Assembly: GCF_000150275.1 (NCBI RefSeq)
Contig: NW_002060947.1
Coordinates: 1,787,740-1,851,739 of the forward strand
Source of the DNA: Trichoplax adhaerens
Taxonomy: Eukaryota; Placozoa; Uniplacotomia; Trichoplacea; Trichoplacidae
DNA length: 64,000 nucleotides
Reading direction: 5' to 3'
This document shows, piece by piece, positions 1 to 13,800 of the stretch (position 1 is the first letter of the stretch; each line of letters opens with the position of its first letter). A program made the translations under genes and the position numbers. The notes under the pieces were generated by a model. The model was not told the DNA's origin, ran no database searches, and saw nothing but the letters and a program-made list of their open reading frames with translations.

Positions 1-448
1 ACTAGGAAAATACAGATTTTAAATGCAGAATATTATAATTCGTTGTAATATTTTAAACCAGATATTACAGCTTCAAATCAAAAGATCTGCAGTACATTTA
101 GCCTTATTTTTGAATGTGATACAGGCATAAAACTATATTTGTATATGTTAGTAAAATTTTATGGAAAAACGGGCGTAACTCTGATCATGATAGTGATAAT
201 GTAATTAAGTAGAGATATCATATACTTTTGGTCGAGTTACCGATACTGTACGTACAAAGAGGAATTCCCACTGTATTACTGATCATACAGTTTAATAAAA
301 GCAAGAATAACCTTGCATATAATATGATGTTATGAGAACCAAGCATGCACTTGATTACTCGCTAAGAACTTCACATAGATTTGCAATATACATATATTAA
401 TATTTTCAGGTACATTGAAATAGTCCATTTTGTCAATGCTGAAGTGCA
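1..448. other. 3' flank of the UBE2J1-like gene, no gene seen
   Basis: AT-rich sequence downstream of the stop codon of the minus-strand E2 gene. It should contain that gene's 3' UTR. I see no open reading frame with family resemblance, no RNA gene and no clear repeat here. Confidence 0.5.
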
Positions 449-2763
449 CTAAAGATCTATCGAGTTAGAATTTAAAATTCTTCTAGCTATCAGTATTGCG
501 ATTACTGCTACTAGAAGCCATTGCGCAAAAGCCAAGCTACTAGATGAACTTTGCCGTAATTGCTGAGAAGGAATTGTGGTTTGTCTTGATGAGCTAACTT
601 GTGGATGGGTGTTGTTATTGATACTATTATCTGCATTTCTATTATTATCATTAACTTGACTCATTCTAGTTTCACCAGGCGTTGCACTTTGCCTTGAGTG
701 TAATTCGCTACGTTGATAATCCGTAGGAGTAGATCTGTTGGTGGCAATATCTCCTGCTGGGGTTTCTTTCGACGTTGAAGAAGCAGTGTCTTTATCAGAT
801 TCACCCTAAAGTGATAACAGTGAAAGAATTTTGAAAACAATCCCATTTTCAATCTCGAAATAAATGACAGTTTGCTGGTATTATAAATAACCAAATACAT
901 ACATTCCACGGTTCAATTTTATACAACAGTCATCATAGCATATATGCTTTAAGTCATACACTAGCGAGAGCTATATGATCTAAAAACTGTATCGATGATG
1001 TTGGCAGCTGACTACGGTATAAAGATTCTTAAATGAAACATGATGTAGAGATTACGCTTTACTCTTTCTATAGAACAAAATTTGATCCTTTGTTTTATAT
1101 TTTAGTGGAAGTATTCTGCTTCAACATGCAGGCTTATAGCGAAGGAATAAAATTTATTGAAACTTTCTTCAGTTAACATGTGCGAATTAATGTAATGTAC
1201 AGAAAAAATGTTTAAATTTTATTATTTGATAAATCCTTTGATCTCAATTTATAGCCAACAATCATTTGCTGATCGATCGTCTGTGTCGTAGTTGAAAAAC
1301 ATTGTTAATTATTAATTAATATTCAAGTTGTACCTTAAAAGAGATTTGCTTAGCTAATTCGATAGTTTCTTTACATTCTTTCGAATGATTAGGATCAACT
1401 ATTGAAGGAAGAGTTTGTTAAATTTAAAATTTAGATCAAAACTAGGAATTGCTTCATATGAATAAACGATCAGTTTTTGCATATTACTAATAACATAAAA
1501 CCGCAGCTAGTTATGTATTACCATTTAAGAGAAAAGATTTAAAGTCGACTTTGCAAACATCACAAGGCCATTCAAGGGATCTTGTCGTAAATTAAGAAAT
1601 AAGATATCGTTAGTATACACGATAGCGTTACGGTAAAAGCCCAAATCGGCTATTATCGGTGATGTAATATCCCGTTTATACGCGTTATTGATGTTATATT
1701 TAATAAATTATTAACGCCACAGTAAGGCATAAGATCATACCTCTTGGCAAATATTTGTCGTTCTTCCTTCGTGTAATCCAAAGCTCCAATAGCGCCATTA
1801 CCCGGACTAGGCATGAAGCCAATCAAAGCTACAAGGACGGTGCGAACTGCAGATAATTAATGATAGGATGGCTTACTCTATGCTGTAGTGTTATCGCTGG
1901 GCCAAAAACAGTTACGAGCAAGTCAACGGATTACAATAATTGACTCAGTTTAAGAATTATTGACGGAAGAGCTTTATCAATATTTAATTATATGTACTAT
2001 GCACTTAAGAAAGATTTTGTAGAGAGAAAAATAGTGATTACAAATTTATCAATGACTTACTACTCCACGAAGGACGCCAGGTTTCAGGATGATGGGCGGA
2101 CGTACTTAAACATATTTTTTTACCAGTTTCAAATCGACCATTAGGCTATTAACATCGATGAAATCAGGATTAATTACACATTCTATTTGTGATCAGTACA
2201 ATAATAGCGTGGATTTATCTCATATATCACGCTATTTATTTTTAAGAAGACGACGGGGCAGAAAACGAAAGTCTTTCATAGTGACTAGTGTTACTTTGCA
2301 AACACATACTGTTAATAACATGATACTTGGCGGCTTCATTGGATATTCAGTAGGCAGGGTTATACGTCCATGATAGAATCCACCATCGAAGTCACTATCA
2401 GGTGGTCCACGAATAGTAAAATGCCAATCGAATAGATTGTCCTGCGCCGTACATTCGAATGTGCATAATATGAGATTAGAAGGATTTATGAACTACTGGT
2501 AAAACTTTACTTGTTTTATATACGAGAAATCGTTCATTGAATGCAAGTTTGGACGCATAGTTAGTACACCTAAATACTGGTATGGTACTATTGATAGGTA
2601 GTAAAGAGATTACATAGTAAGGGCTATGATGGCTCGTACTTATTATCCAGTTTGGTGGAATGATGGCAAATTTATCGAATTCTACATACCTCCAACGGCT
2701 GAGCGTAATAATTTTCGGTCGGCTGACTTAATTCCATTGCTTCCCTCATTAATCGCTTCACGC
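449..2763 (-). CDS. UBE2J1: Ubiquitin-conjugating enzyme E2 J1-like, tail-anchored (first exon missing)
   Basis: E2 of the Ubc6/UBE2J family, which passes ubiquitin to ER-associated degradation substrates from the cytosolic face of the ER. Exons (minus): 2690-2763, 2310-2441, 2061-2145, 1741-1846, 1522-1580, 1334-1398, 449-805; all junctions keep phase. The chain starts at VKRLMREA and runs through DNLFDWHFTIRGPPDSDFDG, YPMKPPS, the active-site block GKKICLS, HHPETWRPSW and GFMPSPGNGAIGALDYT, all typical of UBE2J1. Next come a Cys-containing linker, the conserved AKQISFK segment, a Ser/Thr/Asn/Gln-rich region and a C-terminal hydrophobic helix (WLLVAVIAILIA) followed by RR, which is a tail anchor. 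The exon carrying the initiator Met should lie above 2763 and end in phase 1; I could not place it. About 292 residues are accounted for. UBE2J2 is the alternative, but the long tail and linker favour J1. Confidence 0.93.
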
Positions 2764-5019
2764 CTTGATTATCGTATCAAAAAAGATTGAAGTACATTTC
2801 TGTAGTTATTATTTAGATATACGATTAATAACTTGACAACATTGGAGGAAGAATAGGTTAGCTACTAAGAAAAACGGCTATCGCTGTTGATCATAAGTTT
2901 GTAAATTGCATGAGCTTTCAATTAATGTCGTTCTAGTATTAGCGAGTCGTTAATTAATAAGATATAGTTTATAGCATAGATTTTAGAAGGAAGGATTAAA
3001 TTAATATAACCGGCATCGAAGCGTATGAGTATTCTATTACGAGTCAGCATTGTAAGCAAACGCGGAACAGGCGTTTATTAAAGACAGTTTAAGTTTATCA
3101 GAGCGCCATTAGGTTATTTTAACACTGAGATATCATACAATATTAGCCAATTCGATTGGTATTTAGCATTGATCGGTTAGGATAAGTCGAAAAGCGTTAA
3201 AATATTATTAAAGCAGTTAGTATTCGATTGTCATGTATGAAATGGATATTCAAGAATTGTGTTTTCTAGTATGGCTTAAGTACTAATCTGGAATTTTTGA
3301 AAGCTATTTAGCACACTAACACTTAAGCTAGGCCATAGGCAAGAATATTTGGGCATTGGAGTAATAGCGGGCATTTAAGATGTATACAGTATAAAAATAT
3401 TATACTCGTCTATCATGCTATGGTTGGCCTACAGGAAATGCCAATGTCTGCGTAATACAGTAATAACCATTTCTACGAATTACGATGCCTAGAAAGATTT
3501 GAGGTGAATGATCACTGGATTTACTTGTTGCCTACTAATTTTCAAAATGAAGAGTAATTTAGGGTGAAAGTGTTGTACTGCCTTTATTTTCAAGGAGACA
3601 GTGGTTGTAGTAGTGATTAGCACCTTTCATGTTAGTAGAATCAAAACGAAAATAACCTTTGTTGTTTAATTCTGTTTTACTTGTAGAATGGATTTGGGTG
3701 AGGATAGAATAGTAGTTGGTATACTAAACTCTTTCCGGTCTTTCTGTTGTAGTGAGGTATCTCAGAATGAGCTAACAAGTTCAATTGTATTCATTTACAT
3801 AGCAGTTACTGTTTATGAAAAGTTGTGGTATAACAGATGAAACGCTATTACTTTCATCTTGACATAGTCATAAGATTGAGTGGTGGATTGCAACGTAAGA
3901 GACTTTGATACGGTATAAGGTTCGAGGAGATTGTCCTTTAAGAGTGTAAAATATTGTGTAAGATTTCAGCAATATCATCATGCTCAAGTTGAGACTTTTG
4001 AACGCTTTCGTGGATAGTATTGCTGTAGTCCACTACCGTCGTATTTGGGTAGTAAGAACTGGATCCATGTTGTAGCCTTTGCAAACTTCATTAGTGCAGT
4101 CTATCGCTATACGCGTCCAGCCTATACTCGTCTACTTCCGATGATATTATGTACTGTATATTGGCAGACATGGCAGTCTGATCCATCATGAATTCAATCC
4201 GTTATTAGCCAGAGTGTACTAGCCCATAGACGTTTGCTTCTTAAAGAGAAACTTTTACTTCAAGGTAGGACTAACCAGCTATGGGATAGTATGATGATGA
4301 TGATGGAACGGAAAGCATGAACAACTCCCCAACTCGGCGATTGTACGAGTTGTTTCTATTCTCATCTTCAATCAAGTATTGTACAGTATTGTCTATTGCG
4401 TCCTACTACACGGTGATTTACCTGGATTCTTGGTGTTATAACATTCCGAGATGGAAGCCATACCGATTGCTAACTAGCCACAACACAGTAACTGAGGTAA
4501 AATGGCGTCGATGGATGGATTTGGATGAGAAAAATGAATTTTCTTGCAGTTAAATTTCTCCCCACTCCACTAATATTGTCAACAAATGGTGGTTGATTCA
4601 TACAGTCCAAAGTGCTACAGTGCAAGCGACGGTTGTCTGGTTGAATTGTACACTGTACACTGTAAAGGAGTGGAATTGCTAGTGCATGTATAGAACAGTA
4701 CCGAGAGCGTGGTAGAATCAAGTTGACTGAGTCTCGATGTCTTAGTCATGTACTGTTGATTCGCACCCCATCACATGGGATTGAATGTTGATAGTTATGT
4801 ATTGGCAATAGAGAACTTAGAATTGCTATTTTACGGATATTTACACGTCCATAAGCATCGTGAATGATTCAATACTTGTTGTATGGAGAGTTAGGCAAAC
4901 ACAGAATTCATTTACATCTCATTCTTGTATTGAAACAACTTTGCAAAATGATATTTTGACTAGGCTATAAGCCAGCGTTGCAGGAGCGTTGTTTACAGTT
5001 GTAGAGTACAGTATGAGGA
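2764..5019. other. Gap upstream of the UBE2J1-like gene
   Basis: About 2.2 kb that should hold the missing first exon and promoter of the E2 gene. Several reading frames of 60-85 codons occur (for example 4317-4553), but none resembles a family or has convincing splice borders. The right part becomes rich in TACAGTA/TGTACACTGTA motifs that continue into the tandem array. Confidence 0.4.
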
Positions 5020-6600
5020 AGTTGCAGACTTTGTACTGTACACTGTAAGCTGAGACTGTAAGGATTGGCTTTGGTGCAGCACGATGTGACATGGCTTTTG
5101 CACACAATTTTGCCAATGTTGCCACGGTACTGTGTGTTACACTAGTGTACAATACGATGAATAGGTGTCGCTACTCGATTACTTTCAAAAATAATATCAT
5201 CCATTGGGTGGCTCGTTTGCGCTACATTACTTTGAATCAGCCGCTAGTTGTCTAATCCTAATAAGTCATTTAGAAAGTAGGTAGCTTTAGTACACCTGTG
5301 TTACCCTGTATAAAATTGAAATGGATGGGAATAGAGAAAGTTGAGCTCGTCAATTTGCATCATTCCTTGAACGCAGCAGCGCAGCTGTTGCTGGAGAAGT
5401 GCTGTTACTATGTTGTACACTTAAGCTGAGACTGTAAGGATTGGCTTTGGTGCAGCAGGACGTGACATGGCTTTTGCACACAATTTTGCCAATGTTGCAC
5501 TGTACTCCGTGTTACATTAGTGTATCATATGATGAATAGGAGTCGCTACTCGATTACTTTCAAAAATAATGTCGTCCAATGGGTGGCTCGTTTTCGCTAC
5601 ATTATTTTGAATCAGCCGCTAGTTGTCTAATCCTAATAAGCCATTTAAAAAGTAGGTAGCTTTAGTACACCTGTGTTACCCTGTATAAAATTGAAATGGA
5701 TGGGAATAGAGAAAGTTGAGCTCGTCAATTTGCATCATTCCTTGAACGCAGCAGCGCAGCTGTTGCTGGAGAAGTGCTGTTACTATGTTGTACACTTAAA
5801 CTGAGACTGTAACGATTGGCTTTGGTGCAGCAGGATGTGACATGGCTTTTGCACACAATTTTGCCAATGTTGCACTGTACTCCGTGTTACATTAGTGTAT
5901 CATATGATGATTAGGAGTCGCTACTCGATTACTTTCAAAAATAATGTCGTCCAATGGGTGGCTCGTTTTCGCTACATTATTTTGAATCAGCCGCTAGTTG
6001 TCTAATCCTAATAAGTCATTTAAAAAGTAGGTAGCTTTAGTACACCTGTGTTACCCTGTATAAAATTGAAATGGATGGGAATAGAGAAAGTTGAGCTCGT
6101 CAATTTGCATCATTCCTTGAACGCAGCAGCGCAGCTGTTGCTGGAGAAGTGCTGTTACTATACTGTACAGTACAGTACAGTATACTGTACGCAAGTTGCA
6201 GACTTTGTACTGTACACTGTAAGCTGAGACTGTAAGGGTTGGCTTTCGTGTAGCAGGGTGTGACATTGATTTTGCACACAATTTTGCCTATGTTGCCACG
6301 ATACTGTGTGTTACAGTAGTGTACAATACGATGAATAGGAGTCGCTACTCCACTACTTTCAAAAACAATGTCATCCATTGGGTGGCTCGTTTTCGCTACA
6401 TTACTTTCAATCAGCCGCTAGTTGTCTAATCCTAATAAGTCAGCTTAAAAGCAGGTAGCTTTAGTATACCTGTGTTACCCCGCATGAATGTGATTCCTTA
6501 ATTGAAATGGAAATGGATGGGAATGGAGAGAGTTGAGCTCGTCAATTTGCATCATTCCTTAAACGCACCACAGCTGCTGCTACTACAGTAGTACAGTATT
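5020..6600. repeat. Tandem array with a ~375-bp unit, about four copies
   Basis: The landmark TGAGACTGTAA occurs at about 5051, 5427, 5802 and 6225, and GTAGCTTTAGTA at 5281, 5656, 6031 and 6455. This gives a period of 375-376 bp, with the last interval about 48 bp longer because of an inserted run of TACAG/TACTG units near 6160-6210. The middle two copies are nearly identical; the outer ones are more diverged. The unit holds GC-richer patches (GCAGCAGCGCAGCTGTTGCTG) and palindromic TGTACTGTACA motifs. The short reading frames inside are copies of one another with no family resemblance. Confidence 0.9.
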
Positions 6601-7034
6601 ACTTCAACGTGGTGGTGAATCATACAGTAGAGTGTCGTAGAGGGCGGAGACGTCAACAGACCTGATTGGTCCACGTCACCCACACAGGTCAAGCGTTTCA
6701 TGTGGGAGGGGTCAGACCAGCAGAGGTCGGCGATTCCATACAAACTGGTAGAGAGAGAGAGTCGATTGGAGTAAGGTAACCCATACAGTAAGCGCTTGGA
6801 CAGTGTAATTTATAACATCAAAGTGGATGGAGAAGATTATGGCTTAGCGAAGATGTGTCTACGCTGGTAGACTACCCCGTGTACCAATTCCATAACTGGC
6901 TATTTCGCCATCGTTATTTACAAGCGAGTTTGATGTTGCTATTGCAACCATCAACAACTTCTTCTCCAATCGTTGGATATTAATCTAGTGCTATTCTTTA
7001 TCTTCTCCACCGGCACACGATACTGTATCTCTGT
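6601..7034. other. Upstream region of PEX7
   Basis: Sequence between the tandem array and the PEX7 start codon. It should contain the PEX7 promoter and 5' UTR. No gene, recognisable core promoter motif or strong repeat is visible. Confidence 0.4.
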
Positions 7035-9762
7035 ATGCAATACATAACCCAAAATCGACATGGTTATTCAGTCGATTTCTCGCCTTATTTTGCTGATCGG
7101 ATAGCCTGTGTGACTGGTGAAAATTTTGGCATTGCCGGTAAGCCAAATGATGATCTATTCTCATCACCAAGACCTACTTAGAATCGTCGATTGTTGCTAA
7201 TGTCCATGCTGTAAGCCTATGAAAGACAGTTATACAATTATCTATTATTTTTAATAGGTCCAGGAACATTGTATATCATTGATGCACAACCTCAGGGCTT
7301 ACTACTAAATAAGAGGTAATTCAACATGGATGCCATCATGCATTGTCTTGCAACAATTCATCGATATGGATTTGATCCATACTAGTCATATGCACAAATA
7401 CTTCAATCACTTTACTACTTGTACATGATAATACGATGGATAGACTTTAGATGCATGTAGTGATTTCAGCTAATTACAGTAGTTTTGTGGACACTACAAT
7501 GTATATTTTACACGATATGCAGCTACTAGTGGCTACATAAAGAGTGTATATATATATAATATATATAACCATTGTTTTCTTTTTCAACGTGAAGATTGGA
7601 ATGGAAATCCAGCTTATTTGATTGCTGCTGGAGTGAAATCAACGACAATATCATTGTAACTTGCAGTGGCGATGGTAGCATCCAAATTTGGAATATTAGT
7701 GCAGACAATGTCAGTAAAATAACTTTGTCATTTTGACATAGATCGGCCTTCAATGATCATTTCTATCCATTTTTTGTTGACGAGTTCAGAAAATACAATA
7801 ATAAGCCAATCTTAATGACACTGTCGGCCAAGCAATACGTATATTTGTGATATTCTCAGGGTAGATATATACAAGCCCGACAACGAATAGTATAACTAGT
7901 ACGTCTTGCAACATGCCTAATTTCTCTATATTAACCTACGTGTACATTATACAGTAAGAGGAGGCACAATGATATCCAATCTCAATCCTACGCACAAGAT
8001 ACACGACAATAAATAGTATGCCTTTAATACCTTACAATTGCTGTATCTATCCATCTCAATGTTACCTATTGCATCTGCATTGCCATGCTTAACAAATAGA
8101 ATAGCTATCAAAAAATCATAGCATTATTTAAATACCTTTTGTATAGGGTGCAGGAATGGAATACTTGCTGAACATGATGATCGATTAGCTACAATGATAC
8201 ACGATGACCCAATAAATCATGTACATCTTACTATTACAGCAACAAACTTACCACTGCTTGCATACAATGATTGCATAATGTTCAATTTAGGATTATTTTT
8301 CAAGTCATAAAATCTCCTATACTAGTTAGCGTATACAATATTATCAATTTATACTTGCATGCAACCGTTGTTACAGTAGATCTCCACCTCCAAGGAATCA
8401 TCATTGGATTATTTAATATTGTTGTGAAAGCAATCTTCAATCGAACAACTTAATATACTGTGTAATAACTGTAAATAGTTCACTCACGTAGAGAAGGCAT
8501 TACATTAAATGCATTTTTGAGTTTATTATTTTCTTATCATCATTGAACATAGGCTCCAGTTGCTGTCATGAAAGATCATTTACAAGAAGTAAGTAACTAT
8601 GCTTTAAGAGTATGTCGGTGTTGAAATTATTTCTTCTTGCTAATCTTTCTTATCTCTTAGGTTTATTGCGTAGATTGGACGAAGAGAAGAAACGCACCAC
8701 AGCATGTAATCTCTGCTTCCTGGGATAAAGATATTAAACTTGTACGTATACATGAAAAATGGTGAATTTGTGCCAATTCAATGTATCAGATGAATATGCA
8801 ATAGGACTCATTGCTCATAAATAGTTATTGTAATATTTATTTTTATGACATAAGTGGGACCCACAGAAAGGAATATGCCTTGCCACTTATAGTGGCCATG
8901 AAAATGTGGCTTATTGCGCTACATGGTCACCACATTACTTAGCAATGTTCGCTTCTGCCGCGGGTGATGGCACTATTCGCTTTTGGGATTGTAGGACTCC
9001 ATCACGTTGTCTTAAAATAATCAACGATGGAAGGGGTGAAATACTTCATTGTGACTGGAATAAATATAACAAAGTATTTTTATTCCCTAACTACAGAGCT
9101 GTTACGAATTGTAAAATGATAGTTGATTCTTAGTTGATAGAATTATATCGTTTACTTTTTAGGATGTGATTATTTCATGCTCTACCGATAATATCCTTAG
9201 GTTAGTAATTGTACTGAATTCTACAGATTTATGTTGACTTCCTATCAATTTTATTGAGATCTGTAATTATCTTTGTAGATGTTGGGATTTAAGAAATGCA
9301 AAGATTCCAACTATAACTTTACCTGGTCATCAATATGCAGTAAAGAAAGTTAAGGTTCGCTTTCGATTAGTCAATCATGTGAAAATGTATAGTTAAAAAA
9401 AGNCGATCGATAATTGATTTGCAATAAGAAAATGGCTGCATGATTGAGCTAATATCTATCATATTTAGTTTTCACCGCATAAGGAAAATATTGTGGCATC
9501 GTGTTCATATGATCTAACAGTCAGGTTTGTGCCCATTCTGTTCGGGTTATAATCATATTGCTATGCGAGCATAAATAGTTTTTATTATGTTTTGACTAGG
9601 CTGTGGAATATTGCATTACCAAATCCAATGTTGGAAGTAATTGAACACCATTCAGAATTTGTAACTGGATTAAATTTTAATTTACATAGGCCAGGTCAGA
9701 TTGTCGATTGTGCATGGGACGAGCATGTTAAAGTATACTCGCCTATGTCGCTACAGATGTAG
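7035..9762 (+). CDS. PEX7: Peroxin-7, PTS2 import receptor (complete, 10 exons)
   Basis: Cytosolic WD40 receptor that binds the N-terminal PTS2 signal of peroxisomal matrix enzymes and brings them to the import machinery. Exons: 7035-7137, 7258-7315, 7595-7709, 8553-8588, 8661-8741, 8855-9073, 9163-9200, 9279-9354, 9469-9524, 9600-9762. All junctions keep phase, giving 314 residues (human about 323). The start HGYSVDFSPYFADRIAC and GENFGIAG match the PEX7 N-terminus. WD blades follow: CSGDGSIQIWN, SASWDKDIKLWD, GHENVAYCATWSPH with GDGTIRFWD, ILHCDWNKYN, CSTDNILRCWDLRN, ASCSYDLTVRLWN and a final VDCAWDEHVKVY. The start ATG at 7035 was chosen because it is the first in frame and the HGYS segment follows directly. 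There is an N in the assembly at 9403, inside an intron. Confidence 0.97.
7543..7570. repeat. AT dinucleotide run in PEX7 intron 2
   Basis: A short TA-dinucleotide tract (TATATATATA interrupted once) lies about 25 bases before PEX7 exon 3. It is simple sequence only. Confidence 0.8.
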
Positions 9763-10844
9763 GCACCTACCTATGCATACGATACTACTATTGTTTTCCG
9801 TAATATAGAATTTTGATAGCTTTACTGTAGTTTATTTATTCATGTTCTTAGATAATATCTTACGTACGTAACAGTGTATAGTTGTTTGTAAAAAATGTAT
9901 GATAGTTTACCAATTCGTTATAATATCGCACGCTTTTAGTTGTATGCCAGTTCAATGATGAGCTATGGCTTGTACGTTACTTCTAGATAAATGCATAATG
10001 TGAAAATTGAAATATTAACTCAAATCGAATTATATTTTGCGCTAATGGAAATAAATGCATTTTCTTTATTGACAATTGTTTCATCATACATTATTGTGTG
10101 ATATTAAACAACAAGAGAAGTATACCCATATTGTATGGCATTGCGGACTAGAATTCAGCATGGATTTAATGTGATGACAGTGCTTCTGTACCTCAAACAG
10201 TTGATGGTCATCATAATGCATGATATTATGCCACTGCTCCAAAAATAGCTATTGGTATTGGAATCATATTACTACCACCAAGATATTCAATCGTGACAAT
10301 TCTCAGTCTTTCTGTTAGCAAGATGTGATAATGTCAGAATTATAGTGCCGTATTATATCTGAGTTATACAGTACTTGGCCGCAGATCTCAGAATGTAGAT
10401 ATAGATATTAATAAATACATTGTCAGAAACTTTATAAATTATGCACGCTAGTAATGATTATATATCGAGCAATAATATCATAAGTTTTTACTTATAGTTG
10501 CCTAAGTCGTGTCCAAAGCTTAGTTATGCAGTCTAATTTAGGATTGCATTATTTGTACATTCAAAGCAGATCAATCAAGTATACCAAGTTCAATTTTCTT
10601 TGCTATGATAAATTCTTTCCTAAACCTGGTTAATATACAGTATATAGATCATATTTACATTCTCATTGAACAGGCTTAAAAGTTTTTAAGTTTATGATAT
10701 TTAGACAGTCATTTGTTAAAGTTCAAGAACATCATACTTTCGAATCAGCATAACCCCTAAGACGATACAGTAGTCCTGGCAACATATATCTGTATCCAAA
10801 TGTATGATACTTAATGATAACTTAAATCTACATACAGTCATTAA
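9763..10844. other. Convergent intergenic region between PEX7 and the JIP-like gene
   Basis: About 1.1 kb of AT-rich DNA between two gene 3' ends that face each other. It should hold both 3' UTRs. AATAAA hexamers occur but none is clearly the used poly(A) signal. No coding exon is recognisable. Confidence 0.45.
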
Positions 10845-13800
10845 TTATTTTTTAAGGTCGTTATTTATAACTTCAATTCCTTCACCACAGCTGAACATAA
10901 CTGCCTCAGTCTTAGTAGATGATGAAGATTTTTTATTTCTTACTCTGTTTACAAAATCTTCCTCGTTCGAGTCACTTCTGTGTAGATAAGTTACATCTGT
11001 GGTTTGCATTGGATTGATGTTATGCTTTTGATCGGCCTTTACGATCTTGCAGTCAACAGACTGTCGTATATAGGCTGGTAGAAGGAGGCGCACAGCACTT
11101 CGATGACGTAATGAACACACTCGTGTTAATTTAAGCCACGCAAATTGCAGGGATTCTGCTATAAAAAAAATCAACATGAATATATGTTAATATAGTAAGA
11201 AACAGCTGAAGATATATAAAATTAGTTTATAATTTTATTTTAAGGTATCCATCATGGTGGGAAAAGTAAGAATAAAAGAAATAGTATACTGCAATTGAAT
11301 TAAATTACTATGCCTAATAGCATATACCTGCAGAATTAGTCACAGCTTCTGGTGAGGTAACTGATGGCATAGGCAATCTAAGTACACTACCGATATTCGT
11401 ACCAATCCATAAGCAGTTATGATGAGCTACCATAGCTGTCACACATATCCAATCCTTCTTAGCTAAAAATTGTATAGAGATATATTTTAAAGCGTAATAG
11501 CCGTCTAACCGTTATTTCTGTTAATATCCATATTTTAAGATCGGTATTACAGCTTAGTAATATGATTTTTCAGTACTGCTAGGCGAAGGTTTAAGCAATG
11601 AGAATATTTTCGTGCTCAAACTTACCAACACTTCCTTCAATGTGATCGGCTATATCAAATTCTTTGATGGTTTGATAGGTATTTTGATGGATTACGCGAA
11701 TAATACTGCTGCGACGAGTAGTAATCCACCAATAGTTGCCAACCGATGCCAAATTAGTTACATAATGCTTAGTTCGGGCATGGCATTGCATGGATGCCTA
11801 TAGTTTTTGTATAGAGCTTTCGAAAGTTAGTGATCAACCGGTGCTCCATTGATAGCGATTAAAATAGATATAAATATTTTAAATGCCAATATAGAGTAAT
11901 TCACCTCTATCTGCATATTATCAAGGCGTATAACATGTAGCATATTACCACAGCTACACCATAATGTATTACTACACGAATCGATGCATAAAATTGGTGC
12001 TATAGTATGGATTCCCAAGGAAATAGCATCATGATTGTCAAACTTCCAGTTTCCACCTGAATAAAGTGGCGATATAAGTTATTATAGAAAAATATTTATA
12101 CGAGCGTAAAATAAGATTTGGATGATTACCATTAGATACGTAAGCGAATTTAGGTCAGTTAGACTACTTTACGCAAATCAAACCTACTTGAATCTCTTTC
12201 AAAAACGATAAGCGTTCCGCTTACTAATCCAACAAATACTCGATCTTGATTATAACTAAATAACGGTACGATGAATTGTTAATTTTAGATACATCGAATA
12301 TTAATATTTAATAAAATATGAAGCTAAATGTCAGTAATACGCGTATTTTATCGAATTTTAATATTAGTGCTACACTTTTTACTTACTGAAGACTTAAGAT
12401 GGAATCTTTTAGCGATAAAGAATGTAGTAATTGATAATGGCTTGAGTTACATTCATATATGTATAACCTGGATTAATGAAATTTAAAATTAATTGTTATA
12501 GAATCCTTATACTTGAATTTTAGCAATTAGCATTCATGTATAAAGGATTAACTGGCTCTGGTAAATCTCGACGTAAGAATTAGTCAAGACATGAGTCAAT
12601 ATCATCCGATGTTTACAATTACAAGTGCTAAATGCTTGCATAGCGGCTGCCAGTATAATTTACTATCTATTAAATAACTGTCTATAATTAATTACCTAGT
12701 ATGAATATCTTATTAAACTATCATTTATTAGAACAGAGATTAATTTTGATCGGAATTAACGAAGCGTTACCGGCATAATTGTATGGCGTAATCAATTCTG
12801 GTGGATATATAGATGTTTTATAGTTGCAATACTTATATCACTATGGTATTACACTTTTGAAAATGATGTCTAATTACTAGCAAGTGTCTGATATAAACCA
12901 TGGAATCCTCTCGAATATGAAATCTATTAACTAGTTAAAGTTTTTATATTACTTAGTGCTTTATATCTTTCCTTATACTTTATGGAAATGATGTTATATT
13001 ACAGATGTTTCAATGCTTAGAATACCAGCTCTCACTGAAATACACAAAGGCAATCTAAATTAAGTCACAGTCAATTTCATGTAATTTAATATCTTGTCAT
13101 CATTTCTTAGGGTTATGTATTAATTCTGTTGAGTAATGAAATTCTGACGTCGTATATTGAAGCTATGAGTAGGAAATATGATTTATTTGACTAAGAATTT
13201 TCGATTTCGATTATGATAGCTTTGCATCTATCAGATTTCATTTTAATTATCCATCTCATTTAATTAAGGTTTTACCGTCACACCTTTCGAATTCAACTTT
13301 AATTTCATTAGGATAGTGGAATTTAATCAGTATCGATGATATGAATAATTTAATTATAATTATGACTAAAGCTTGCAATCATTATCGCATGTTTAGGAGC
13401 TATCGCGTTTCATCTTAAAACTAATCTATTTAGTGGGTTAGTTTTTAACTTGTTGAGGATTTCAGCATGAATTTTGTTTTAAATTATTTTTAAAATACAT
13501 TTAGATCGAACTTATTGTATTCTAGAGTTTATCCGCCTTTTCGGTAATTGTTATAGGTATAAGATGTAATTTGATACTGATGTTTCTAGTAACAAAATTA
13601 CATTCTTACCAGCCCGATTCAGAGCCAATCCACATACAGGGTTGTTGAAGACGGGCTTTAATATCGTTACTTGATAGCAAAATGGATTGTTTGGCATCAT
13701 GACGATCCATTTTTGAGCTTACTTGTGCTAATTTTTTTTCAATATTGTGATTTTCTACAGATTGGTAATGCTTATCCCCTTCTTTACTAAGAAGTTCATC

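Noticed and set aside
4470-6743. Several 63-92 codon reading frames on the minus strand across the tandem array
   Set aside because: They are near-copies of each other produced by the 375-bp repeat, contain runs encoded by TACAGTA motifs, and show no family resemblance or splice context.
11591-11803. Plus-strand frame overlapping the JIP-like exon
   Set aside because: It is the reverse strand of a supported exon (11626-11797) and has no independent evidence.
12980-13060. Possible JIP-like exon encoding an RAGILSIE-type peptide
   Set aside because: It does not fit the phase of its neighbours and hits a stop. The exon at 12387-12467 fits both phase and family sequence (SLSLKDSILSLH).
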